From an uncultured Saprospiraceae bacterium (GTDB taxonomy: Bacteria; Bacteroidota; Bacteroidia; Chitinophagales; Saprospiraceae): a stretch of 41,091 nucleotides of DNA. The DNA lies in contig CALFUK010000135.1 of the NCBI GenBank assembly GCA_937929945.1, positions 1 to 41,091 on the forward strand, written 5' to 3'. The stretch's first letter is position 1, and the number at the start of each line of letters is the position of its first letter. Below are positions 13,652-21,814 of the stretch, piece by piece. A program made the translations under genes and the position numbers. A model generated the notes under the pieces. It made no database searches, had not been told where the DNA came from, and saw only the letters and a list, made by a program, of their open reading frames with translations.

Positions 13652-13697
13652 AGGATGCCTTCTTATGTCGAACGATAAAATTAGTCTGTACTGGAGG

Positions 13698-14684
13698 CTA
13701 CCATAACTGATGCACATGAGCTTTGATCAGAGACTCATAGATATGATCTAACTCTGCTAACTGGTCAGATCCAATCTTGATCCCTTGGCTATCATTCAGA
13801 TTCGAATCTAATTGACTCATCTTGGAGACACCAGGAATGATGCAACTCACTTCGTCACGGAGCAAAATCCATCTCAAAGCCAGGGGGGCAAGATTCGGCA
13901 ATTCTGGAAATAAAGCTTTGATTCGACTGACCGCCTCTAAGCCCAACTCATAAGGTACTCCTGCAAAGGTCTCTCCTTTATCAAACCACTCCCCATCACG
14001 ATTGCCATGACGATGATCTCCGTCTAAAAAAGTCGTGTCTTTATGATAGGTACCAGTGAGCAGACCGCTAGCCAAAGGCACACGTACGATAACTCCTACA
14101 TCTCTGGCTGCAGCCAGGTCAAAGAAATAATCAGCTGGCCGCTGCCGGAATAGATTATAAATGATCTGTACTGTCGTGACATTGGCATATTCGATGGCCT
14201 TGATCCCCTCTTCTACCCTCTCCACACTGACCCCCAGATGTCTGATCTTTCCCTCTCGCTGCAGGTCTTCGAAAAGCCCAAAAATCTCAGGCCGATAGTA
14301 TACCTCAGTGGGTGGACAATGCAACTGGATCAGATCGATCCGCTCCACCTGAAGCCGCCCAAGAGAGTCCTCTACGTGTTTTCTAAGAATGCTAGGAGTA
14401 TAGGCCTCACTGATTTGAGGAGATATCCGTCTACCACATTTTGTGGCTATGTATATCTCTTCGCTGGACTGATTCACCAGACGCCCGACAGCTATTTCAC
14501 TTTCTCCAGCTTCATAGACGTCCGCGGTATCAATAAAATTTACACCGTCTGCTATGGCTTGTCGAAGTATCTGCTCAGCATTCTGATGATCGAATCCGCT
14601 GCCCCACCGACCACCGACCTGCCATGTCCCCAGAGATACCTCCGACACATGCAGATCCGTTTTGCCCAATCTTCTATAATTCAT
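13698..14684 (-). CDS. Aldo/keto reductase family oxidoreductase
   Basis: 328 residues, a full-length single-domain (beta/alpha)8 barrel enzyme. The start MNYRRLGKTDLHVSEVSLGTW is typical of the family. The catalytic tetrad is visible as D52 and Y57 (FIDTADVYEAGESE), K82 (IATKCGRR) and H122 (IDLIQLHCPP). The late segment RWILLRDEVSCIIPGVSK matches the cofactor-binding end. These enzymes use NADPH to reduce aldehydes or ketones in the cytoplasm; the substrate cannot be told from sequence. The start overlaps the penicillin-binding protein stop by 11 bases, so the genes are coupled, although no functional link is evident. Confidence 0.92.
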   Translation of the reverse strand: MNYRRLGKTDLHVSEVSLGTWQVGGRWGSGFDHQNAEQILRQAIADGVNFIDTADVYEAGESEIAVGRLVNQSSEEIYIATKCGRRISPQISEAYTPSILRKHVEDSLGRLQVERIDLIQLHCPPTEVYYRPEIFGLFEDLQREGKIRHLGVSVERVEEGIKAIEYANVTTVQIIYNLFRQRPADYFFDLAAARDVGVIVRVPLASGLLTGTYHKDTTFLDGDHRHGNRDGEWFDKGETFAGVPYELGLEAVSRIKALFPELPNLAPLALRWILLRDEVSCIIPGVSKMSQLDSNLNDSQGIKIGSDQLAELDHIYESLIKAHVHQLW

Positions 14685-17124
14685 TTGATTGCTTTTTTCG
14701 TTTACGCTTTCGTTTTTTTGTGTTTAAGATATTTCGTTCCCTTCTTAGCCGATCCCTTCGCTGTCTTTTACTTTCTAAGCCCTTGAATATATCAAAAATT
14801 GACTTTTTATTTCGTCTTACTCCCTCCACAGACTGACGCTTTCTGCCCAAGAGCTTATCTAAGAACTGTGCAAAATCTGACTCATCAGCTCTGCGTTCCA
14901 TCCAGTCATTCATACGCTCAGCCGCGTATTCACTTGTGGGTGGACAGTCGAATAACGAGACGATAGAATCTGGCTGATCGGTCCAAGTGGCAGCCTCATT
15001 GACCAGCTTCTCCCTGACCACTGACTCATAAAATCGACCTACAATAGGTAGAGCCGTATTAGAACCAGATCCTTGAGAAAGATACCTGAAGTGCATTCTT
15101 CTATCCTGCGTACCGACCCAAGCACCTGCTGCCAGCTCTGGACCTACACCGATGTACCACCCATCGCTTTGATTCTGAGTCGTACCTGTCTTGCCCGCTA
15201 CTTCAAAAGGAATATCATATTGATGCATGCGCCTACCGGTACCCTCCTGACTGACTCTCTTTAACATCTCTATCATGGTATGAGCATCTTGCTCTTTCAG
15301 GATGGTATCAGCAGCTTCACTCGTACGGTAGTATAAGGTGTCACCATGCTTACTCTCGATTCGGTCAATGATGTGTGTCTGGCTCCGAATCCCGTCATTA
15401 GCTATCGTGCCGTATGCGCCCATCATCTCGTACAGACTGATATCCGCTGTACCCAGTACTATAGAAGGTACCTCAGGTATGTATGATCCGATGCCGAGAC
15501 GCTGAGCCATATGGACCACTGCCTCAATTCCTGCATTCATCAGGACCTGCACGGAGATGGTATTCACTGAGTGTACTAAGGCATTAGCTACACTCATACT
15601 GCCGCCGTATTCGCCGTTGGCATTCTTAGGTGTCCAGTCGTCATAGTCTACATAGTTTCTTAATTCGTTATCATAATAAGTACAGGGGGAGATCCCCTTC
15701 TCTATGGCAGTGAGATAGGCTATCGGCTTAAAGATAGATCCCACCTGGCGGGGCTCCAGTACATGATTAAGTGGATAGCGATCGTCATGATTACCTCCAA
15801 TGAGGGCCTTGATCCTGCCAGACCTCAGCTCCGTGACCATCATGGCTGCATGCAGGAGACTAAGCTCATGCTTGATCGAATCAATCATGGTCATGGATCT
15901 CTGCTCGACACCGCTCCAGCTCCATAACCTTCGATCTGCCACTTCTGTAAAATGAGAGATGATGTCTTTAGCTGGTAGGCCAGACTGTCGTAAGGCCTGA
16001 TACTTCGGATGCTTGATGATAGCATCATCAATAACCCTGTTATTTACACCATAGGGCTTACCCCCATCCCAAGAATCTGAGAATTGTTTCTGCAGTGCAG
16101 GCATATGTGCACTGACAGCATTCTCCGCGATCTGCTGAAATCTTAGGTCTATCGTACTGTATATCCTTAAGCCATCTTGATAGATTTGATGGGGCTCATC
16201 CAGACTGTCATTCCACTGATCAAATTCTTGCTTCACCATCTGCTTGATGTATACCGACTGAGAGACTTGATCAGCGGGTGAGCTGTACTTCAGATCCAGA
16301 GGCAGCTGAGTGAGACTATCGAGCTCGATCCGATCGAGGAAATCATACTTATACATCTGTGACAGCACCACATTACGCCTGCGCTTAGCCCGCTCAGGGT
16401 ATCTTCTGGGACTGTAATAGCTGGGCGCCTTAAGCATACCGACCAGGGTGGCAGCTTCCTTAATGCTAAGTGCCTCCACTGCACAATTAAAAAATCGATG
16501 GGCTGCCGTCTGCAGACCAAAAGCCCTCTCACCAAAAGACACCGTATTAAGATAGAGGGCGACCAGCTCATCTTTGGAATAATAGCGCTCCAGTCGTTTT
16601 GCTAGGATCATCTCACGCCATTTATTGATGATCGGCGATAGCAGTCTATATCTTTTCCGAGCGAAGGTATTTTTGATAATTTGTTGGCTGAGTGTGCTAC
16701 CACCCCCACTCGCATCTTGCTGCAGCAGAATGGTCTTGACCAATACGCGCCATAGGCTTCGATAGTCCACACCGTGATGACGATAGAATCTATGATCCTC
16801 TGTGGCTAACAAGGCGTGAACTAGATGATCAGGCACATCTTCAAACCGAATGTCTGTCCGATCCTGAATAAAGTACTTATTGATAAGTTCTCCGTGCTGA
16901 TCATAGAGGAGTGAACTGGTCGGGTGCTTTATACGGGCCAGCTGGTCCTCTCCTGGCAGGTCCCCTAAGACTTCTGCTTTGATCAGTCCGTAAAGTAGGA
17001 GCAGCAGACTGCATCCAGCAGCTATGGCATAAAGGCTAATCAGCTTCCAATGTGTCTTGATAAAAACACCACCGCGAACAGCATATCCTTTGACAGTCGC
17101 CCTACTTAAATTGAGGTAACTCAT
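14674..17124 (-). CDS. Class A penicillin-binding protein (PBP1A-like transglycosylase/transpeptidase)
   Basis: 816 residues. A short cytoplasmic N-terminus and one membrane helix (about 26-49) are followed by a GT51 glycosyltransferase domain with catalytic E109 in ATEDHRFYRHHG, GGSTLSQQ (141-148) and ALYLN..SFG. The transpeptidase domain carries the three expected motifs: S463-x-x-K466 (SIFK), S519-V-N and K645-T-G-T. The enzyme polymerises lipid II and crosslinks peptidoglycan on the outer face of the inner membrane. The C-terminal tail (about 760-816) is highly basic and probably disordered, with a KKRKRKRKK cluster. It leads the minus-strand group PBP, reductase, secreted protein. Confidence 0.95.
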   Translation of the reverse strand: MSYLNLSRATVKGYAVRGGVFIKTHWKLISLYAIAAGCSLLLLLYGLIKAEVLGDLPGEDQLARIKHPTSSLLYDQHGELINKYFIQDRTDIRFEDVPDHLVHALLATEDHRFYRHHGVDYRSLWRVLVKTILLQQDASGGGSTLSQQIIKNTFARKRYRLLSPIINKWREMILAKRLERYYSKDELVALYLNTVSFGERAFGLQTAAHRFFNCAVEALSIKEAATLVGMLKAPSYYSPRRYPERAKRRRNVVLSQMYKYDFLDRIELDSLTQLPLDLKYSSPADQVSQSVYIKQMVKQEFDQWNDSLDEPHQIYQDGLRIYSTIDLRFQQIAENAVSAHMPALQKQFSDSWDGGKPYGVNNRVIDDAIIKHPKYQALRQSGLPAKDIISHFTEVADRRLWSWSGVEQRSMTMIDSIKHELSLLHAAMMVTELRSGRIKALIGGNHDDRYPLNHVLEPRQVGSIFKPIAYLTAIEKGISPCTYYDNELRNYVDYDDWTPKNANGEYGGSMSVANALVHSVNTISVQVLMNAGIEAVVHMAQRLGIGSYIPEVPSIVLGTADISLYEMMGAYGTIANDGIRSQTHIIDRIESKHGDTLYYRTSEAADTILKEQDAHTMIEMLKRVSQEGTGRRMHQYDIPFEVAGKTGTTQNQSDGWYIGVGPELAAGAWVGTQDRRMHFRYLSQGSGSNTALPIVGRFYESVVREKLVNEAATWTDQPDSIVSLFDCPPTSEYAAERMNDWMERRADESDFAQFLDKLLGRKRQSVEGVRRNKKSIFDIFKGLESKRQRRDRLRRERNILNTKKRKRKRKKQSNEL

Positions 17125-17384
17125 AAAACCTGGAGATGAACAAAAGTTTGATTAATGAGCGTATAGCTGATGACACCCTACAGTAACGAAAAAAGTGATG
17201 CCGGCTGTATGCCAAAAGGCGCATGGTTATACCCAACAGAATGGATCCTGCCATATATCTGAGAAAAGTCGATAATTCTCGATTTTGCTGCTGTGCCCTT
17301 TAAAGACAAGGCCGATATTAAAATAGCTGCAAATTCCAAGATTGTCACAGCGGATATAAACACAATATTTACGCACCTTTGTGT

Positions 17385-17753
17385 ATGTCATTATCCACAG
17401 TAGTAGATCAATACATCGATGAGGCTTCCGAAGATGCGAAACCAATCTTAGAAGAACTCAGACGCATTATTCATCTTGCATGCCCAGCCTGCGAAGAATC
17501 CATTAAGTGGAAGATGCCAAACTTAGCCAATAAAGGGATGATCTGCAGCATGGCCGCATTCAAACACCACTGCAGTTTTACTTTCTTTAAAGCAGACATG
17601 ATGAAAGACCCGCATCAGCTATTATCGAAAGTAGGCAAGTCATCCATGGGCCACATAGGTAAACTAAAGACACAACAGAAAAGACTGGCCAGTGCTATCG
17701 AATGGATCAAAGAAGGGAACCCCAGAAACTGGAAGTATATGAAACGTTTGTGA
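17385..17753 (+). CDS. DUF1801 (YdhG-like) domain protein
   Basis: 122 residues from the ATG at 17385; a TTG six bases upstream is less likely. The pattern VVDQYIDEASEDAKPILEELRRII, then ESIKWKMPNL and CSMAAFKHHCSFTFFK, is characteristic of the small soluble DUF1801/YdhG-like fold. The biochemical role of the family is not settled. It stands alone, divergent from the PBP gene, and may be followed by a small hairpin near 17763-17776. Confidence 0.85.
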   Translation: MSLSTVVDQYIDEASEDAKPILEELRRIIHLACPACEESIKWKMPNLANKGMICSMAAFKHHCSFTFFKADMMKDPHQLLSKVGKSSMGHIGKLKTQQKRLASAIEWIKEGNPRNWKYMKRL

Positions 17754-18066
17754 CCTTGATTATTAGGACACCCTAAGGTGATCAAACCCGGCTATTTGCA
17801 AATTAGCACTTCGCCTTTAAGTTTAAACACATAAAACAGTGAAAAATCAAGATTACGCCCATACTTAGCAGGCTCCAGACGATATAACATGGTTATCTGC
17901 TGAGATTACACCACGGCAGTGGAACTATGAGCTTACAGAGAAGAACATACCGTAATGATGCCCAAAGGCAATTTCTCTAAAAAAAATGATCGCCTTTTAT
18001 AAAATAGCTGCTAAAGTCATAAGCGTTTTCTCTGTTTCAACCCTTTTATAGACAAACACGCAATAG
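17754..18066. other. Intergenic region without a gene
   Basis: This 313-base gap has a small hairpin (TTAGG-ACAC-CCTAA, 17763-17776) ten bases after the DUF1801 stop, which could weakly terminate that gene. The rest shows no coding sequence, RNA gene or clear promoter pair, although the promoter of the downstream four-gene unit should lie here. Confidence 0.45.
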
Positions 18067-19716
18067 ATGAAAAAGTCATTCTTATACATATGTTTCTTAC
18101 TGCTGAGCTTCACACTGATCCTATCGTGTCATGAAGATAGCATCGAAGAGACCATCATCACAGACGACTTCGAGCCATTCACGATATACGAAGTAGATGT
18201 GTCAGGCTTAGTGTCTGACCAAGAAGGCGCTCCCATAGCGAATGCAATCGTCTCCATGGATGATCAAACGGTAAGGACCAATCAATACGGATATTTTAAG
18301 CTCGAGGACATCAGTTCGGGCGCTCAGGGTGCTTGGTTAGAGATAACCGCTGCTGGATTTATTCCAACTGGCAGAAGAATCGATGTCCTCAATTCGCTTG
18401 ATATGATCGTCGATATCAATATGCTGTTAGTCCCAGAACCAGATATAATCAATGGTGAAGCTGGAGAAACCATCAACATCACAAGTAGAGCCTCGGTGAG
18501 ATTTGCGCCCAATGGCATACAGCGTGATGGACAGTTATATTCAGGGACAGTATATGTGCGAAGCCTTAGCATATCTCCTGATGACCCTGACCTGACTGAT
18601 AAGATGCCAGGTAGTCTCGTCGGTGTCAATCTAGACAATGATCTTCAATCACTCAGAAGCTATGGTATGTTCTACGTCACTTTAGAAGATGACCAAGGCA
18701 GAGAACTACAACCAGACACCAATGCAGGAGCCTTACTTCAAATGCAAATCCCCGATAAGCTAATTAGCGATGCTCCATCATCCATGCCCATGTGGTATTT
18801 TGATCAATCCATAGGTTATTGGATAGAAGAAGGAGTCGCAACTAAAGTCGGAGATGTATACCAAGCGAGAGTCTCCCACTTTACTTGGTGGAATATAGAT
18901 CTACCCATCGGAGACTTAATTAATACCTGCATCACGGTGAGCCTCGAGGATCAACTGCTAACAAATACGGAGCTCTTGTTTTCAATAGCAGGGCAACCGT
19001 TCGGACTACAGACCACCAATGATGAGGGTGTAATCTGTGTCGCTTTGCCGAAAGATCTGACCATCACTCTCAGCCTCTATAATGAACTATGCGAAGTATC
19101 ACCGGGCACATCCATCGGACCATTCTCCTCAGATCAGATGAATGTAGAAGTAATCGTAGAAGAAAATTCTGAAAATAAGGTGGCTCTTACTGGTACGGTC
19201 ACGGATTGTGATGGACAACAGATCTCGAATTCGCAAGTGTACATTATCAGAGCTGGCACGAGCAATGTATTAGAAACGGATCAATCGGGTCAATATAATA
19301 TCTTAATACTCTGCACTACGAGTGGAGAACAGATCGAAATTTTGGCTGTAGACGCCATCAAGCAAAAAAGCAAGAGTACAGTCATATCCATCACTAATGC
19401 AGAGACTGTCAGCCAAGACATCACTGTTTGCGATGAGATTGAAAATTTGTTGGTAGCTGATCTTAATGGCAATGCCTTTACTGGAGCGATCACGGATATA
19501 CAAGTCAATCCTAATGAGACGATTATTTCTACAACAGATCAATGTTACCTTTCTTTTTTAGGAAATACCACAGGCACATTTGAAGGAACTTTACAATGTA
19601 GTAATGCTGATATATATGATAACTTACAAGTGAGGGTGACCGAATTTGATTCAATTATCAAAGGTACTTTCACAGGTAGTAATATCACGGGATCATTCAG
19701 CACAACGAAAAATTAA
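18067..19716 (+). CDS. Lipoprotein with carboxypeptidase-regulatory-like domains
   Basis: 549 residues. A lipoprotein signal ends in LILS-C21, so the mature protein is lipid-anchored. Two beta-sandwich regions of the carboxypeptidase-regulatory-like type are visible (about 44-115, DVSGLVSDQEGAPIANAIVSM; and about 373-455, ALTGTVTDCDGQQISNSQVYI). Between them is a region with the signature MPMWYFDQSIGYWIEEG and SHFTWWNIDLPI (about 240-280), also known from other large extracellular proteins. No catalytic motif is seen. It is 19 bases upstream of an ECF sigma gene and appears to be the first gene of a unit with the barrel regulator and a T9SS protein. A surface-exposed binding or sensing role is plausible. 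Confidence 0.75.
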   Translation: MKKSFLYICFLLLSFTLILSCHEDSIEETIITDDFEPFTIYEVDVSGLVSDQEGAPIANAIVSMDDQTVRTNQYGYFKLEDISSGAQGAWLEITAAGFIPTGRRIDVLNSLDMIVDINMLLVPEPDIINGEAGETINITSRASVRFAPNGIQRDGQLYSGTVYVRSLSISPDDPDLTDKMPGSLVGVNLDNDLQSLRSYGMFYVTLEDDQGRELQPDTNAGALLQMQIPDKLISDAPSSMPMWYFDQSIGYWIEEGVATKVGDVYQARVSHFTWWNIDLPIGDLINTCITVSLEDQLLTNTELLFSIAGQPFGLQTTNDEGVICVALPKDLTITLSLYNELCEVSPGTSIGPFSSDQMNVEVIVEENSENKVALTGTVTDCDGQQISNSQVYIIRAGTSNVLETDQSGQYNILILCTTSGEQIEILAVDAIKQKSKSTVISITNAETVSQDITVCDEIENLLVADLNGNAFTGAITDIQVNPNETIISTTDQCYLSFLGNTTGTFEGTLQCSNADIYDNLQVRVTEFDSIIKGTFTGSNITGSFSTTKN

Positions 19717-19735
19717 TCCAACGCAAATAACAATC

Positions 19736-20278
19736 TTGGAGGACGAATTAATCATAAAGGAGTGTAAGCGGAGGAATCCAGTGTATCAAAAGATGCTGTT
19801 GGAAAAGTATTCGGGCTACCTGAAAAGTGCAGCCTTAAATTATCTCGCTGATGAGGCGACGATCATGGACGCGCTACAAGAGACCTGGATCAATATATTT
19901 AATAATATGGACACTTACGAAGAGAGAGGCTTCTTCTATCCATGGGCTAAGAAGATACTCCTCAGGGAGGTCATCAAGATCAGCAAATATGAAAAAGCAA
20001 AGATTGTCTTTCTGGATTCTGTCCAAGTCCAGTCGAAGGTGCAAGATCCAAATGCAGAAAAAATATTAGAACTAGAAGAGGCTATGAAAATGGTAGAAAA
20101 AATCCCGTCACCTGGCAGAGAAATTTTTAAAATGTTTGTGATCAATGGCTTATCACACAAAGAAATCGCAGATGTCATGAATATCAAACCAAGCACCTCA
20201 AGAGTGCATCTGACCAATGCAAGAAAATACATGAAAGAAGTGCTGACCATCTCTCCATCAAAACACATCAAAGCATGA
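19736..20278 (+). CDS. ECF-family RNA polymerase sigma factor
   Basis: 180 residues from the TTG at 19736, giving MEDELIIKECKRRNPVYQKML, a normal ECF N-terminus. An upstream TTG at 19646 would overlap the lipoprotein gene and add an unlikely leader. Region 2 contains YLADEATIMDALQETWINIF and FFYPWAKKILLREV. Region 4 contains IPSPGREIFKMFVINGLSHKEIADVMNIKPSTSRVHLTNAR, a clear helix-turn-helix. It overlaps the next gene by 4 bases (ATGA), a sign of translational coupling to its membrane regulator. Confidence 0.88.
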   Translation: MEDELIIKECKRRNPVYQKMLLEKYSGYLKSAALNYLADEATIMDALQETWINIFNNMDTYEERGFFYPWAKKILLREVIKISKYEKAKIVFLDSVQVQSKVQDPNAEKILELEEAMKMVEKIPSPGREIFKMFVINGLSHKEIADVMNIKPSTSRVHLTNARKYMKEVLTISPSKHIKA

Positions 20279-21780
20279 ATCTGGATCACTTAGAAAAAGA
20301 CCTTAAGAAATATTATGGGGATAATGATGCAAAGCTAAATACCGATGAGCTATGGCAAAGAGTGCAGCCTCATATACCTCAGGCTGAGAAAAAGAGGCGC
20401 ATCATTCCAATCATACTACTGATATCTGGCTTGCTATTAGTCGCTGGTGCTGGACTCTATCTCTTCCGCTCAGCTGACATGGAAATCACAGACTACACAT
20501 CAGAGTCCATCACACTACCGAATGAGTCTAAATCAAACCCTGAGAAGCATAGCAAAACAGACAATTCAATTGATCCTATAAAACCTAAAAGTGTGACAAA
20601 ATCCAATCTATCTGATCAAGTAGAGCCTGCAAAAATAGTGGCAAAAGGTAGTAAGAAAAGTACTTATCCAGCTGTCAGTCATAGTGAGCAGCACCTAGTA
20701 AAACGCACAGATCATCATGGCAATAAACCAATCCAGTCCGATCTTCAATCAGGTCAAACACCTCCAAAAGATGGATCACTCAGCACAGGTATAGCAGGCA
20801 ATGCAATTAAAGCTGCTACAGGTCTAAAACTAATTAATTCGGTCCCACCTGTCGCTCCGCAGAAGAATGACACAGCTGCTGATGCAGAGCCAATAATTCC
20901 TTCAGCCAAATCTGCGACCTCGGTTAATCGGCAAGGCCCCATCTCTATCTTTTCAAATGCACTATTGCCCATGCTCACTAATGGTGAATTAATCAGCTCA
21001 TTTAAAAATGAAATTGGTACAGCTCCTAAAAAATGGAGTCCGCACATATATCACAGAGATAGAAAAAAGATAAGCGTAGAAGTGGGAGGGGGATACTTTG
21101 TCCCCATCAAAACTTTTGACCTCGTAAATTCAGAAGAGGCTAATACATACGCCAGCCGAGAAGCTGCTGAATCAGTATTAGAATCATGGAATTCCAGAAT
21201 CAACTTTGGCTATGAACTTATGCCCAATTTAAAATTGACCATAGGCCTAAGCTACCTGAACATCAACGAGCGATCAGCAGCGACTATTACTAATGAAGAA
21301 ACCTACCTAGCTCAAGATACTGTCATAGGCAGCTTTGTCAGATTAGACGGAAGCATGGAAGACATCATAGGAGATGCTGAGATCACCAGGACGACCATTA
21401 AAAATGTGAACCGCATCAACACGTATTCATACATCAACATTCCTATAGAACTCACATACTCGCTTCCCGTACAACGGATGACATTTGATGTAGGTGCAGG
21501 CTTCAGCCAAAATATCAGCCTCAATACATCTGGATACTGGCATCCAGACTCGAGCACAGAATATGACATTTCAATAGATACTGAAAATCGCTTAAAAGAA
21601 AAGACAGGCATCTCCCTTATTGGCCATCTGGGCATGAGCTTTAATTTTTCTCCATCATTTGGACTCTATGCAAGAGGCAGGATGATTCACCAATTAAATA
21701 ACATTAACCAAGTATCATACGGGATTAGCCAGAAATACCAGCTAATTGGAGCTGAGCTTGGACTACGAACATCTTTCTAA
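20275..21780 (+). CDS. Putative sigma regulator joining an inner-membrane helix to an outer-membrane beta-barrel
   Basis: 501 residues. The cytoplasmic N-terminus (1-42, MNLDHLEKDLKKYYGDND) precedes one transmembrane helix (about 43-64). A long low-complexity linker rich in Ser, Lys, Pro, Thr and Asn (about 65-260) follows. The C-terminal ~240 residues (about 264-501) alternate in the way of an outer-membrane barrel: VEVGGGYFVPI, INFGYELMPNLKLTIGLSY, YSYINIPIELTYSL, MTFDVGAGFSQNISL, and a final aromatic residue in GLRTSF. This is the PorT-like/OMP_b-brl type. The chain could span both membranes, with the N-terminus touching the sigma factor encoded just upstream (4-base overlap). The anti-sigma role is inferred. 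Confidence 0.72.
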   Translation: MNLDHLEKDLKKYYGDNDAKLNTDELWQRVQPHIPQAEKKRRIIPIILLISGLLLVAGAGLYLFRSADMEITDYTSESITLPNESKSNPEKHSKTDNSIDPIKPKSVTKSNLSDQVEPAKIVAKGSKKSTYPAVSHSEQHLVKRTDHHGNKPIQSDLQSGQTPPKDGSLSTGIAGNAIKAATGLKLINSVPPVAPQKNDTAADAEPIIPSAKSATSVNRQGPISIFSNALLPMLTNGELISSFKNEIGTAPKKWSPHIYHRDRKKISVEVGGGYFVPIKTFDLVNSEEANTYASREAAESVLESWNSRINFGYELMPNLKLTIGLSYLNINERSAATITNEETYLAQDTVIGSFVRLDGSMEDIIGDAEITRTTIKNVNRINTYSYINIPIELTYSLPVQRMTFDVGAGFSQNISLNTSGYWHPDSSTEYDISIDTENRLKEKTGISLIGHLGMSFNFSPSFGLYARGRMIHQLNNINQVSYGISQKYQLIGAELGLRTSF

Positions 21781-21814
21781 TCAAATGACAATTCATCGAA
21801 TTAAAAATATAATT

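Noticed and set aside
13652-13717. Longer N-terminus for the small secreted protein
   Set aside because: The added 22 residues precede and spoil a clean signal peptide that begins at the ATG at 13651.
14238-14786. 182-codon plus-strand open frame across the reductase/PBP junction
   Set aside because: Both genes on the other strand have complete catalytic motifs; the frame has no recognisable domain and a random-looking aromatic-rich end.
17178-17445. Short minus-strand open frames between the PBP and DUF1801 genes
   Set aside because: They overlap each other in two frames, show no family features and partly cover the DUF1801 start; treated as chance.
19646-19735. Longer N-terminus for the ECF sigma factor
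   Set aside because: It uses a TTG inside the lipoprotein gene and adds 30 residues unlike ECF starts; the TTG at 19736 gives a normal N-terminus.
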